Below, piece after piece: positions 9,076-21,070 of a stretch of DNA of 64,000 nt (position 1 is its first letter; every line of letters begins with the position of its first letter). The DNA is from Macropodus opercularis (taxonomy: Eukaryota; Chordata; Actinopteri; Anabantiformes; Osphronemidae). Location of the stretch: NCBI GenBank assembly GCA_030770545.1, contig CM061097.1, positions 17,998,501 to 18,062,500 on the forward strand, written 5' to 3'. The notes under the pieces are model-generated. The model made no database searches, was not told the DNA's origin, and saw nothing but the letters and a program-made list of their open reading frames with translations. The translations under genes were made by a program, and so were the position numbers.

Positions 9076-9815
9076 TGTCCCATCTGAATAAAATGGGCGT
9101 ATGACTGATATAATAACATCATAAGCTTTGCGATGACTCCTTCAGTGTCCCGTGTGCATTGCTGATAAGCACACTACAGGGTACGTTGCTCTGAACCAAT
9201 GTGTCATACAAACTACCTGGCTGAAGAGAGTCACCCAAAGTTAGAGTATGTGTGATAAGGTCCAACCATACGATGAGATGGGAAGATCAGTGTGAGTGAA
9301 AACCCCTGTGTGAATGATAAGCCCATTGAAAGTTTAAGCACCGGCCCAAGTGAATCTACACAACCACAGGGAACAAAATGGGGAAGTTAGAAGCTTTACC
9401 AGGTTGGTCTGTTGGCCAAATGGAACATGCGTTTAGACAGCAGGTAGCATGCGAGGGGTGGCTAAACCATTGTGTTACAATATATAAGAAGCTCTGGTGT
9501 TAACATCCATCAGAAGACAGTGGTTCGCTGTAGGATGTCTTCCTCATGCCAGCACGTACTAAACATTGAGCTGGTTCATTACACCAACATGCTCCTCTAG
9601 TTTTCTCAGTATGTTCCAGCATTTGTCACAAGAAGAAGGTTTTTCCACGACATCTTGGTGTCAGAAGTGGGACGGACAGTCTGCCGACTGACGCCTGAGT
9701 CCAGACTGAGGGTTACAGCCGACACAAGGGAAAGGTTCCTCTAAACAGAAAAAGGAGGACTGGATTCCCGCCTGATGTTCGGGACAGGAGGCGGACAGCG
9801 GATGCTTTGTTCACA
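9076..9815 (+). mobile_element. LTR, tRNA-Leu PBS and leader, monomer 1
   Basis: The proposed LTR is 9076-9652 (577 bp), with ends TGTC...GACA forming a 4-bp inverted repeat. It has AATAAA at 9087-9092 and a TATA-like ATATATAAG near 9480. Three bases later TGGTGTCAGAAGTGGGA (9656-9672) matches 17 bases complementary to the 3' end of vertebrate tRNA-Leu(CAA). The leader then runs to a donor at 9815. LTR borders are tentative: they rest on the inverted ends, the PBS spacing and the sharp rise in conservation. Confidence 0.75.
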
Positions 9816-10675
9816 GTGAGTACAGTGTTATGAACCATCTCGTATATCACATAAAAACTGCATTTACATCACAGTATTTTATGATGAACCTCTGAACCTA
9901 TAACACTAACTCATTGTTGAGGCGAGAGCCAACAAGTCTCCTCTCTGTGATGCTCAGGCTACTGATCATTAGTTAACAGGTTTTAGACTGAAAGTGCAGC
10001 TGTATGGAATAGATGCTTTGGGTATTAACAGATTACAGGAGTTCCCTGTAGGTTGGGGCAAAGCATTGATTTGGGCATAGCTTTAAAACTTCTGTGTCTT
10101 CTTACATATAACTTTGTGTTGAACTTAGCTTGTATTTTAATTAATTTGATTTATATTGGTTTTATTTTTTTAGTATAAAAGCGTGATGGACAGTCTGCTG
10201 ACCGGCGCCTGAGTCCAGACTGATGTTTACAGCCGACACCAGGGAAAAGTTCCACCTGCTCCACAGAACCAGGACTGGATTCCCGCCTGACATCCGGGAC
10301 AGGAGGCAGACAGCGGACGCTCCATTCAGAGTGAGTCCAGTGTTCTGAAGCAACTATGTGTAGGTGAAGAATGTGTGTGTAGCTCTGTGAAATGGTTTAG
10401 TCACCTGACGCGTTCTGTAATTTCTTTAGTGGTCAGTGAAAGTTACAGTGAAGTCACATGTAGGATATTACGAATACTGAAGTCTTACCTTGTGTAAGTC
10501 ATTCATGGGTTTAAAGAGAATCAACCACATGTGTAAATGTTCAGCAACATTGTGGCCTATGTTTTAAAACTGTATTTTAGTTTGTCTTAATTTGTGTCAC
10601 TTTGTGGTAAACCTAGCTTGTATTTAGTTTTATTTGAGTTGATTTTATGTTTTAGATTATTCATACATGTAGGGA

Positions 10676-11415
10676 TGTCCCATCTGAATAAAATGGGCGT
10701 ATGACTGATATAATAACATCATAAGCTTTGCGATGACTCCTTCAGTGTCCCGTGTGCATTGCTGATAAGCACACTACAGGGTACGTTGCTCTGAACCAAT
10801 GTGTCATACAAACTACCTGGCTGAAGAGAGTCTCCCAAAGTTAGAGTATGTGTGATAAGGTCCAACCATACGATGAGATGGGAAGATCAGTGTGAGTGAA
10901 AACCCCTGTGTGAATGATAAGCCCATTGAAAGTTTAAGCACCGGCCCAAGTGAATCTACACAACCACAGGGAACAAAATGGGGAAGTTAGAAGCTTTACC
11001 AGGTTGGTCTGTTGGCCAAATGGAACATGCGTTTAGACAGCAGGTAGCATGCGAGGGGTGGCTAAACCATTGTGTTACAATATATAAGAAGCTCTGGTGA
11101 TAACATCCATCAGAAGACAGTGGTTCGCTGTAGGATGTCTTCCTCATGCCAGCACGTACTAAACATTGAGCTGGTTCATTACACCAACATGCTCCTCTAG
11201 TTTTCTCAGTATGTTCCAGCATTTGTCACAAGAAGAAGGTTTTTCCACGACATCTTGGTGTCAGAAGTGGGACGGACAGTCTGCCGACTGACGCCTGAGT
11301 CCAGACTGAGGGTTACAGCCGACACAAGGGAAAGGTTCCTCTAAACAGAAAAAGGAGGACTGGATTCCCGCCTGATGTTCGGGACAGGAGGCGGACAGCG
11401 GATGCTTTGTTCACA
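10676..11415 (+). mobile_element. LTR, PBS and leader, monomer 2
   Basis: LTR 10676-11252, PBS 11256-11272 intact, leader donor after 11415. Differs from monomer 1 by a handful of substitutions, such as AGTCTCCC for AGTCACCC near 10831. Confidence 0.75.
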
Positions 11416-12277
11416 GTGAGTACAGTGTTATGAACCATCTCGTATATCACATAAAAACTGCATTTACATCACAGTATTTTATGATGAACCTCTGAACCTA
11501 TAACACTAACTCATTGTTGAGGCGAGAGCCAACAAGTCTCCTCTCTGTGATGCTCAGGCTACTGATCATTAGTTAACAGGTTTTAGACTGAAAGTGCAGC
11601 TGTATGGAATAGATGCTTTGGGTATTAACAGATTACAGGAGTTCCCTGTAGGTTGGGGCAAAGCATTGATTTGGGCATAGCTTTAAAACTTCTGTGTCTT
11701 CTTACATATAACTTTGTGTTGAACTTAGCTTGTATTTTAATTAATTTGATTTATATTGGTTTTATTTTTTTAGTATAAAAGCGTGATGGACAGTCTGCTG
11801 ACCGGCGCCTGAGTCCAGACTGATGTTTACAGCCGACACCAGGGAAAAGTTCCACCTGCTCCACAGAACCAGGACTGGATTCCCGCCTGACATCCGGGAC
11901 AGGAGGCAGACAGCGGACGCTCCATTCAGAGTGAGTCCAGTGTTCTGAAGCAACTATGTGTAGGTGAAGAATGTGTGTGTATCTCTGTGAAATGGTTTAG
12001 TCACCTGACGCGTTCTGTAATTTCTTTAGTGGTCAGTGAAAGTTACAGTGAAGTTAATCTAGAATATTACAAATTCTGAAGTCTTACCTTGTGTAAGTCA
12101 TTCATGGGTTTAAAGAGAATCAACCACATGTGTAAAAAATGTTCAGCAACATTGTGGCCTATGTTTTAAATCTGTATTTTAGTTTGTTTTCATTTGAGTC
12201 ACTTTGTGGTAAACCTAGCTTGTATTTAGTTTTATTTCAGTTGATTTTATGTTTTAGATTATTCATACATCTAGGGA

Positions 12278-13017
12278 TGTCCCATCTGAATAAAATGGGC
12301 GTATGACTGATATAATAACATCATAAGCTTTGCGATGACTCCTTCAGTGTCCCGTGTGCATTGCTGATAAGCACACTACAGGGTACGTTGCTCGGAACCA
12401 ATGTGTCATACAAACTACCTGGCTGAAGAGAGTCACCCAAAGTTAGAGTATGTGTGATAAGGTCCAACCATACGATGAGATGGGAAGATCAGTGTGAGTG
12501 AAAACCCCTGTGTGAATGATAAGCCCATTGAAAGTTTAAGCACCGGCCCAAGTGAATCTACACAACCACAGGGAACAAAATGGGGAAGTTAGAAGCTTTA
12601 CCAGGTTGGTCTGTTGGCCAAATGGAACATGCGTTTAGACAGCAGGTAGCATGCGAGGGGTGGCTAAACCATTGTGTTACAATATATAAGAAGCTCTGGT
12701 GTCAATATCCATCAGAAGACAGTGGTTCGCTGTAGGATGTCTTCCTCATGCCAGCACGTACTAAACATTGAGCTGGTTCATTACACCAACATGCTCCTCT
12801 AGTTTTCTCACTATGTTCCAGCATTTGTCACAAGAAGAAGGTTTTTCCACGACATTTTGGTGTCAGAAGTGGGACGGACAGTCTGCCGACTGACGCCTGA
12901 GTCCAGACTGAGGGTTACAGTCGGCACAAGGGAAAGGTTCCTCTAAACAGAAAAAGGAGGACTGGATTCCCGCCTGATGTTCGAGACAGGAGGTGGACAG
13001 CGGATGCTCCGTTCACA
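12278..13017 (+). mobile_element. LTR, PBS and leader, monomer 3
   Basis: LTR 12278-12854. The spacer before the PBS reads TTT rather than TCT. PBS 12858-12874 intact, leader donor after 13017. The leader shares TCCGTTCACA with the right-hand monomers rather than TTTGTTCACA. Confidence 0.75.
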
Positions 13018-13875
13018 GTGAGTACAGTGTTATGAACCATCTCGTATATCACATAAAAACTGCATTTACATCACAGTATTTTATGATGAACCTCTGAACC
13101 TGTAACACTAAGTCATTGTTGAGGCGAGAGCCAACAAGTCTCCTCTCTGTGATGCTCAGGCTACTGATCATTAGTTAACAGGTTTTAGACTGAAAGTGCA
13201 GCTGTATGGAATAGATGCTTTGGGTATTAACAGATTACAGGAGTTCCCTGTAGGTTGGGGCAAAGCATTGATTTGGGCATAGCTTTAAAACTTCTGTGTC
13301 TGCTTACACGTGACTTTGTGTTAAACTTAGCTTGTATTTTAATTAATTTGATTTATATCGGTTTTATTTCTTTAGTATAAAAGCGTGATGGACAGTCTGC
13401 TGACCGGCGCCTGAGTCCAGACTGACGTTTACAGCCGACACCAGGGAAAAGTTCCACCTGCTCCACAGAAACAGGACTGGATTCCCGCCTGACATCCGGG
13501 ACAGGAGGCAGACAGCGGACGCTCCATTCAGAGTGAGTCCAGTGTTCTGAAGCAACTATGTGTAGGTGAAGAATGTGTGTGTAGCTCTGTGAAATGGTTT
13601 AGTCACCTGACGCGTTCTGTAATTTCTTTAGTGGTCAGTGTTACAGTGAAGTTACATCTAGAATATTACGAATACTGAAGTCTTACCTTGTGTAAGTCAT
13701 TCATGGGTTTAAAGAGAATCAACCACATGTGTAAGAAAATGTTCAGCAACATTGTGGCCTATGTTTTAAAGCAGATTTTTTTTGTCTTCATTTGTGTCAC
13801 TTTGTGGTTAACCTAGCTTGTATTTAGTTTTATTTGAGTACATTTTAATTTTTTGATTATTCATACATGTAGGGA

Positions 13876-14588
13876 TGTCCCATCTGAATAAAATGGGCGT
13901 ATGACTGATATAATAACATCATAAGCTTTGCGATGACTCCTTCAGTGTCCCGTGTGCATTGCTGATAAGCACACTACAGGGTACGTTGCTCGGAACCAAT
14001 GTGTCATACAAACTACCTGGCTGAAGAGAGTCACCCAAAGTTAGAGTATGTGTGATAAGGTCCAACCATACGATGAGATGGGAAGATCAGTGTGAGTGAA
14101 AACCCCTGTGTGAATGATAAGCCCATTGAAAGTTTAAGCACCGGCCCAAGTGAATCTACACAACCACAGGGAACAAAATGGGGAAGTTAGAAGCTTTACC
14201 AGGTTGGTCTGTTGGCCAAATGGAACATTCGTTTAGACAGCAGGTAGCATGCGAGAGGTGGCTAAACCATTGTGTTACAATATATAAGAAGCTCTGGTGT
14301 TAACATCCATCAGAAGACAGTGGTTCGCTGTAGGATGTCTTCCTCATGCCAGCACGTACTAAACATTGAGCTGGTTCATTACACCAACGTGCTCCTCTAG
14401 TTTTCTCAGTATGTTCCAGCATTTGAAGAAGGTTTTTCCACGACATCTTGGTGTCAGAAGTGGAACGGACAGTCTGCCGACTGACGCCTGAGTCCAGACT
14501 GAGGGTTACAGCCGACACAAGGGAAAGGTTCCTCTAAACAGAAACAGGAGGACTGGATTCCCGCTTGACAGTTGACCCTCCATTCAGA
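13876..14588 (+). mobile_element. LTR, PBS and chimeric leader, monomer 4
   Basis: LTR 13876-14445 lacks the TCACAAG heptamer near its 3' end. The PBS (14449-14465) ends TGGAA instead of TGGGA. The leader is shortened and ends in the A-type words CATTCAGA|GTGAGT, so it is a B/A hybrid produced by recombination or deletion. The array breaks off about 25 bp later. Confidence 0.7.
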
Positions 14589-14614
14589 GTGAGTACAGTG
14601 TTCTGAAGGGATGG

Positions 14615-15190
14615 ACAGTCAATTTACAGGATATGATTGTTTGTTTGTTTGATTGGAATGAAAGATTTACTGACCTGCTGAGACACAGTTCGTGAAGCTG
14701 TGCTTATTTAATAGTCACTAACGGAAACATTTACTATTTAACGCCAGCTTGTTTCTTTGTGGACACATTTGTAAATATGCCTATTCCTGTCCTGCTTAAT
14801 CAGCAGGACTGAGAGGACCAACAGTTACATTCTTGACCTACGAGAGGCAGCGTTGACCAGCACAGTGGGAGAGACACGCTGAGTGAATCTCCACTGCACC
14901 GTCGAGTTACCACGAAGGACTTCATCACTACTCATCTGTACAGTGCAACAGTGTCTCTGGTGACAAGGGGAGGGAAACCTAACGGTGCTAACGTAACTCC
15001 CCGCGACACCACGAAGACCAGTTGCTCCGGTGACGTCCCAACAAGCTGTCTGCCACTGCACCAGCACAGAGGACAGAGACAGGACAGCTGCTGTGAATCG
15101 GCATCAGGGTTGGATCTGGCAGAAACAGGTACTGACACAATCACTGAGCAGTGTGAGAAATACCCTGTGTGTTGTAGAACTCAGTTGATC
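14615..15190 (+). other. Unique sequence with a candidate exon
   Basis: Sequence outside the monomer. A possible internal exon (14804-15128) is bounded by an acceptor CTTAATCAG at 14803 and a donor GAAACAG|GTACTG after 15128, lying just downstream of the chimeric leader's donor. No recognisable protein. It replaces about 1 kb of a monomer, since the array resumes at 18285 in a different monomer position. Confidence 0.35.
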
Positions 15191-18100
15191 ATGGGATGGT
15201 CGCACGGTCCCTCTGTATTTGGGGGGTGGTATCTGCAGGGGCTGGCGCTTGGGGCTGGGGGGACAACCAGTTGGTGGGTCGGCACGTGGCTAGCTCTGGG
15301 GGCAGACCTCCCTGCTGGTGGAGGGGGGTCTGGGTGCCCAGTGTCTGTGGGGTTCCCTGGTGGGGGCCTGCCTTCTCCTGGGGGGTGCTCCTTTTCCTGA
15401 GGCGTCTTTGTGGGGGCGGGGTGTTGCCGACCTTTGTGGTCCGGCTCCTTTGGGTGCTGCGGGGGCGATAGCAATGGAGCATGATGGGATCTGTGGGGAG
15501 GTTTGTCTGGGCTCTGGTTCCCTTTGGCCCCTGGGCTGGGTTCGGACCCCCCTACACAGCTACACAGTGTGTGTGTATCTAGGGGGGTGCGGGTGTGTGA
15601 GTTGGTGGATATATGCAGATGCATATGGGCCTGGATGTGTGTTATGTAAGAAATTGCGTGTTTGAGTGAATGACCTTACGGGGCGAGCATGAGTATGCGT
15701 GAGGGAGAGGATACGCATGTGAGACAGAGGAGGTGGGGAGGCCCTGACTGCGCTATCTGTGATGCTCCGGGCAGCGCAACCGTGGCCCTCGGGTCAGGTC
15801 TGTCTGTCCCCGTCTGGGGGGACTGGGGCCGGTGAGATAGGATGCTGAGCTAGTCTGGGACCTGGCTCTGCTGACCTTGATGCCTTATGCCCCAGCTACA
15901 TTTTACACCCATTCACCTAGGTTTATGAGGGGCCTTCTCCATACGGGGGGACTGGCTCTCTAATAGCGGCCTCAACCACCGTCCCTCCCGGAACGGAATG
16001 CCCCTCAGTTTTTAACTACATTGCACACAACACCGAACAAGGCTTTGGAGACTGGTAGTCTTCCAATGTCCTTTATACACATACACATACATTTAGGGCC
16101 TGAGGGGGTGGTCTCCTACTGGGGTCCGAGAGAAGGGGCCAGGTGTGACCTCAGTTGTCGGCCCCGGCAAGGACGACCACCACCCTGTTCTAATTGCAAA
16201 GTAGACACTTAGGGACGGGGGACACCCTCTGGGAGACACATCCGTCAGCCAGCGGTTGTGCTCCTGGACACCTCCCCCACTGTCACGGTTCGGTATACAC
16301 GCTCAGGGGAGTGTGTGACTTGATAAGGATCAGGCAAAACCAAGTACCAAGATTTAGGTGAATTTATTGGTAAACAAAGGGTTTAAGTGTAATCGACCGG
16401 TCGTCAATCTTTCTATGGGGATGACATCAGGAATCTTGTGGTCGATGAGGGAGGAGTCGGAGAAGAGGCTGTGGGGGTCTCGGGTGGAGGAAACGGCGAA
16501 TCAGAGTGGCTGAAAGCTGAAGAGGTGGAAAGTGGGGGGTGTAACCAGGAGGACGGAAGCGGTTGTTGTGATAGTGGTCTGGAGTGAGCTGGGGCGATGG
16601 TTGGTTCGGGAGCCGCTGGTGGGTACTGATCCACAGGGTAGCTGATGGTGGGTGACGGTCTGGGGTTTTCCCACAGCGCGATAACTGACGGAGTCAGTGG
16701 ATTCGCTCCAGGCGACACAAGACAAGACAAGGGCAAAAGACAGGGACAGTTGACGTTGAAGGTTCGACGAGAATATGCCTGAGAGCAGAGCTTAAGAAGG
16801 TGGTTAGAGGAAGCAGACACAGGTGGCGGCAATTTGCAATCATGAACAAGCTGACCAGGGTGTGGTAAGAGCATCCTGTGGAGTTCTTCAAAACAGGTCG
16901 GAAGCGGAAGTGAAGTTGCAGATCATGACACCCACTTTTAATGCATCTTAGCCCCACACTCCCAAACCAAGCTGGCTGGCAGGGTAATGGGGTCCTGTCT
17001 TCCTGCTCCCTGCTCCTCTTCAGGTGGGGGCGGGAGAGGTGGCTCTAGAGGTGCCACGGGACCACGCAGGTACCGGGCCGGAGACCGACTCTCCTCATGA
17101 ATGGGTACCCGTGTATGGTGTGAGTGTGTATAGTATCACGTATGGATGGGTAGGTTTTGGGGGAATGTATGTAGCAGTATGTGTATGGGTGTATGTATGT
17201 TAGTGGTGCGGCTGATGTTTGAGGGGCCTGATCCTGGCTCAGGCTGCAGGATCCTGCTGCCTGGGCAGCCTCTTCTGCTGACTCCCTCCAATGCCTGCCT
17301 AGTGCTTCAAGCCCATCGTGGCGCTGGGGGTTATTTCTGCCCGTTGGGGGGCTCTGCTCCGTCCCTGCGGGGGAGGCAAACTGGGGGCGGGTCCCCCTCG
17401 GGGCTCCGGGGGCCCTTGCCTATGGGTTCCTTGCAGGCCGGGTTCTGCTCTCTGGGACTGACCCTCCCGGTGGTGGTGGTGGGGTCTGCTTCTGTTCTTC
17501 CCAGGGTGGGCTGGCACTGGCTCATCGGTGGCTGGGCCTGACTCCTGGTGCTGTTCCTGTCTGGGGGGCGGGTGTGGACGCCACGGTTTACGGCATCTGC
17601 CCTGCCGGGCCTGAGGGGTGTGTGGCGCAGTGGTTACTGGGTCCTTTCTTGCCACTTGTTGGAGCAGTAGGGACACACTCACCACCTTCCCCCATCACCC
17701 TGGTTTCTACCAGTGGCACTGTGCACCAATGCCTGTATCACCACAGCGGTGAATGATGTTGTTTCGCTGCTTCGGGATAATGGGACAACGTATATGAGCA
17801 ACAATGTGCATGCGTGTTGTGTTATGATATATCTTCTTCTTATTACTTTCAATAATAATGTTATCATGGTGTTGGTATTTCTGTACATGTACCTATAGCC
17901 GTTGTATGGTTATTATCATTATTGCTGTTGTTGTTATTGTAGTTGTTGCTGCTTGTCATGGAATTATCATTATTATCATACCTACCAGGACTGTTATTAA
18001 TCAATTTCATCGCTACTACTTATTTAAATACTCTTAATCAATGTTATACTCTGTTGGTTGTACTATGTATTTCGTTCTCTGTGTTTCTTCTTCTCCCCCC

Positions 18101-18284
18101 AACCCCCACCCACCCCCTTTCACCCACAGATCTTCAAAGAGGGGTTCATAGTTTATGTATCCCTTTTGAAAAAGCAAAACTGCCCATCACAATACAGCAT
18201 CCAGCAGATACATGATGGATGCTAAACTGCTGGACAGGACAAAAAAAAAACAACGCTTGCTATGCACTGACTTAGAAACTTAAA
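15191..18284. mobile_element. GC-rich insertion, unidentified interspersed repeat, interrupted by a solo LTR
   Basis: Two flanks (about 15191-16280 and 16936-18284) are G/C-rich and low in complexity on the left, then change at about 17750 to AT-rich runs of ATTATTAT and GTTGTTGTT, and end near 18250 in an A-rich tract (A10). Frames on both strands are Pro- or Gly-rich and uninformative. The A-rich end suggests a retroposed element reading rightwards, but I cannot name it. Present in units 1 and 3, absent from unit 2. Confidence 0.45.
16281..16930 (-). mobile_element. Solo LTR of a Gypsy-type retrotransposon
   Basis: A 650-bp element with TGTCA...TGACA ends is flanked by a perfect 5-bp target duplication CCCAC (16276-16280 and 16931-16935). 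On the minus strand it ends ...CCGAACCGTGACA after an AATAAA about 80 bp upstream, giving its orientation. A single LTR with no internal region indicates LTR-LTR recombination. It is nested in the GC-rich insertion and therefore younger than it. Confidence 0.8.
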
Positions 18285-18384
18285 AGTAGTTTGTCTTCAT
18301 TTGTGTCACTTTGTGGTAAACCGAGCTTGTATTTAGTTTTATTTGAGTTGATTTTATGTTTTAGATTATTCATACATGTAGGGA

Positions 18385-19102
18385 TGTCCCATCTGAATAA
18401 AATGGGCGTATGACTGATATAATAACATCATAAGCTCAGTGTCCCGTGTGCATTGCTGATAAGCACACTACAGGGTACGTTGCTCTGAACCAATGTGTCA
18501 TACAAACTACCTGGCTGAAGAGAGTCTCCCAAAGTTAGAGTATGTGTGATAAGGTCCAACCATACGATGAGATGGGAAGATCAGTGTGAGTGAAAACCCC
18601 TGTGTGAATGATAAGCCCATTGAAAGTTTAAGCACCGGCCCAAGTGAATCTACACAACCACAGGGAACAAAATGGGGAAGTTAGAAGCTTTACCAGGTTG
18701 GTCTGTTGGCCACATGGAACATGCGTTTAGACAGCAGGTAGCATGCGAGGGGTGGCTAAACCATTGTGTTACAATATATAAGAAGCTCTGGTGTTAACAT
18801 CCATCAGAAGACAGTGGTTCGCTGTAGGATGTCTTCCTCATGCCAGCACGTACTAAACATTGAGCTGGTTCATTACACCAACATGCTCCTCTAGTTTTCT
18901 CAGTATGTTCCAGCATTTGAAGAAGGTTTTTCCACGACATCTTGGTGTAAGAAGCTGGAAGGACAGTCTGCCGACTGACGCCTGAGTCCAGACTGAGGGT
19001 TACAGCCGACACAAGGGAAAGGTTCCTCTAAACAGAAAAAAGAGGACTGGATTCCCGCTTGATGTTCGGGACAGGAGGCGGACAGCGGATGCTCCGTTCA
19101 CA
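18385..19102 (+). mobile_element. LTR and leader, monomer 5, damaged PBS
   Basis: LTR 18385-18939 (555 bp) lacks a 15-bp block near 18436 and the TCACAAG heptamer. The PBS is mutated (TGGTGTAAGAAGCTGGA), so it no longer matches tRNA-Leu well. Leader donor after 19102. Confidence 0.7.
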
Positions 19103-19826
19103 GTGAGTACAGTGTTATGAACCATCTCGTATATCACATAAAAACTGCATTTACATCACAGTATTTTATGATGAACCTCTGAACCTATAACACTAACTCA
19201 TTGTTGAGGCGAGAGCCAACAAGTCTCCTCTCTGTGATGCTCAGGCTACTGATCATTAGTTAACAGGTTTTAGACTGAAAGTGCAGCTGTATGGAATAGA
19301 TGCTTGATTTGATTTGTATTGGTTTTATTCTTCAGTATAAAAGTGGGACGGACAGTCTGCTGATCGGCGCCTGAGTCCAGACTGATGGTTACAGGGAAAA
19401 GTTCCACCTGCTCCACAGAAACAGGACTGGATTCCCGCCTGACATCTGGGACAGGAGGCAGACAGCGGACGCTCCATTCAGAGTGAGTCCAGTGATCTGA
19501 AGCAACTATGTGTAGGTGAAGAATGTGTGTGTAGCTCTGTGAAATGGTTTAGTCACCTGACGCGTTCTGTAATTTCTTTAGTGGTCAGTGTTACAGTGAA
19601 GTTACATCTAGAATATTACGAATACTGAAGTCTTACCTTGTGTAAGTCATTCATGGGTTTAAAGAGAATCAACCACATGTGTAAAAAATGTTCAGCAACA
19701 TTGTGGCCTATGTTTTAAATCTGTATTTTAGTTTGTCTTCATTTGTGTCACTTTGTGGTAAACCTAGCTTGTATTTAGTTTTATTTGAGTTGATTTTATG
19801 TTTTAGATTATTCATACATCTAGGGA

Positions 19827-20562
19827 TGTCCCATCTGAATAAAATGGGCGTATGACTGATATAATAACATCATTATAAGCTTTGCGATGACTCCTTCAGT
19901 GTCCCGTGTGCATTGCTGATAAGCACACTACAGGGTACGTTGCTCGGAACCAATGTGTCATACAAACTACCTGGCTGAAGAGAGTCACCCAAAGTTAGAG
20001 TATGTGTGATAAGGTCCAACCATACGATGAGATGGGAAGATCAGTGTGAGTGAAAACCCCTGTGTGAATGATAAGCCCATTGAAAGTTTAAGCACCGGCC
20101 CAAGTGAATCTACACAACCACAGGGAACAAAATGGGGAAGTTAGAAGCTTTACCAGGTTGGTCTGTTGGCCAAATGGAACATGCGTTTAGACAGCAGGTA
20201 GCATGCGAGGGGTGGCTAAACCATTGTGTTACAATATATAAGAAGCTCTGGTGTTAACATCCATCAGAAGACGGTGGTTCGCTGTAGGATGTCTTCCTCA
20301 TGCCAGCACGTACTAAACATTGAGCTGGTTCATTACACCAACATGCTCCTCTAGTTTTCTCAGTATGTTCCAGCATTTGAAGAAGGTTTTTCCACGACAT
20401 CTTGGTGTCAGAAGTGGGACGGACAGTCTGCCGACTGACGCCAGAGTCCAGACTGAGGGTTACAGGCGGCACAAGGGAAAGGTTCCTCTAAACAGAAAAA
20501 GGAGGACTGGATTCCCGCCTGATGTTCGGGACAGGAGGCGGACAGCGGATGCTCCGTTCACA
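19827..20562 (+). mobile_element. LTR, PBS and leader, monomer 6
   Basis: LTR 19827-20399, with a 3-bp insertion in CATCATTATAAGC and no TCACAAG heptamer. PBS 20403-20419 intact, leader donor after 20562. This is the promoter nearest the antisense gag-pol of unit 2. Confidence 0.75.
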
Positions 20563-20760
20563 GTGAGTACAGTATTATGAACCATCTTGTATATCACATA
20601 CAAACTGCATTTACATCACAGTATTTTATGATGAACCTCTGAACCTGTAACACTAACTCATTGTTGAGGCGAAAGCCAACAAGTCTGTGATGACAAAGCA
20701 TATAGTTAAAGATGGTTCTGGTCACTCTGAACCATCTCTTAGTTAAGCTGCTATAGACGT

Positions 20761-21070
20761 AGATGCTGGGGGACGTCCTTCATTCACTGAGCTCCTCTAC
20801 TTTTCGATTTCTTGTATCCACTAACTTGCCTCCATGTCCACACGTGACTTTGTCTCCTTTCTCTTGTAATTGTGCTTCTCTCTTTCTGTCTCTCTCTCTA
20901 TTCTCATCTCCAGGTATCGTCAGACTCAGAGCCGTGTGTCTCCAGTGTTCAGTTGCTGGTCCAACCATCCTGCCTGTGTTCTGTTGCTGCTTGTTTTGTT
21001 GTCGTGTTCTTGTTGTGAATTGGCGCTATATAAATAAAGTTGAAATGAATTGAATTGAAAATTGAATCTA
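20761..21070 (+). mobile_element. 3' end of a fish LINE
   Basis: The segment ends in GAATTGGCGCTATATAAATA followed by AAGTTGAAATG and TTGAA-type repeats, a 3' terminus common to fish non-LTR retrotransposons. No reverse transcriptase remains, so it is a 5'-truncated copy of up to about 300 bp; the left border is uncertain. Family (L2/Rex-like) not resolved. Confidence 0.6.

Larger units (their letters stand above)
8510..14614 (+). repeat. Tandem array of ~1.6-kb LTR-leader monomers (array 1, left part)
   Basis: Four monomers repeat with a spacing of 1600-1613 bp. Each has an A leader (8572-8726, 10174-10330, 11774-11930, 13376-13532) with splice acceptor TTTTTTTAG and donor TTCAGA|GTGAGT. 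After this come about 350 bp of spacer, an LTR, a primer binding site, a B leader with donor TTCACA|GTGAGT, and about 350 bp of spacer. A and B leaders are paralogous: both contain the words ACTGGATTCCCGCCTGA and GGGACAGGAGGC. No gag, pol or env lies inside any monomer. Point differences between monomers are few, and the LTR part is the most uniform. Confidence 0.92.
1..19495. repeat. Higher-order tandem duplication, copy a (recurring part)
   Basis: This stretch recurs at 44518-64000. Every reading frame compared between the two is identical, and the only length difference I found is 12 bp inside the SINE near 664-704. The offset is 44517 left of that gap and 44505 right of it. It contains the ERV pol/gag relic, the noncoding body, the divergent promoter and most of the LTR array of unit 1. 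Such identity over 19 kb means a very recent duplication, ongoing homogenisation, or an assembly duplication. Confidence 0.95.
18285..20690 (+). repeat. Array 1, right part
   Basis: The array resumes mid-monomer at 18285, in the spacer that follows an A leader. It contains an LTR, a B leader, a shortened monomer with an A leader at 19336-19482 (147 bp, 10 bp shorter than most), then a last LTR and B leader. Between B leader 5 and this A leader the spacer is truncated by about 250 bp. The array fades out at about 20690. Confidence 0.88.

Noticed and set aside
14300..14518. 72-codon minus-strand frames over the B leader and LTR 3' end
   Set aside because: Antisense shadow of the LTR/PBS; length varies with indels.
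15181..15665. Pro-rich and Gly-rich frames on both strands of the GC-rich insertion
   Set aside because: Low-complexity translation of G/C runs, open on both strands at once.
16413..16874. 153-codon Pro/Ser-rich minus-strand frame
   Set aside because: Lies wholly within the solo LTR and has no recognisable domain.
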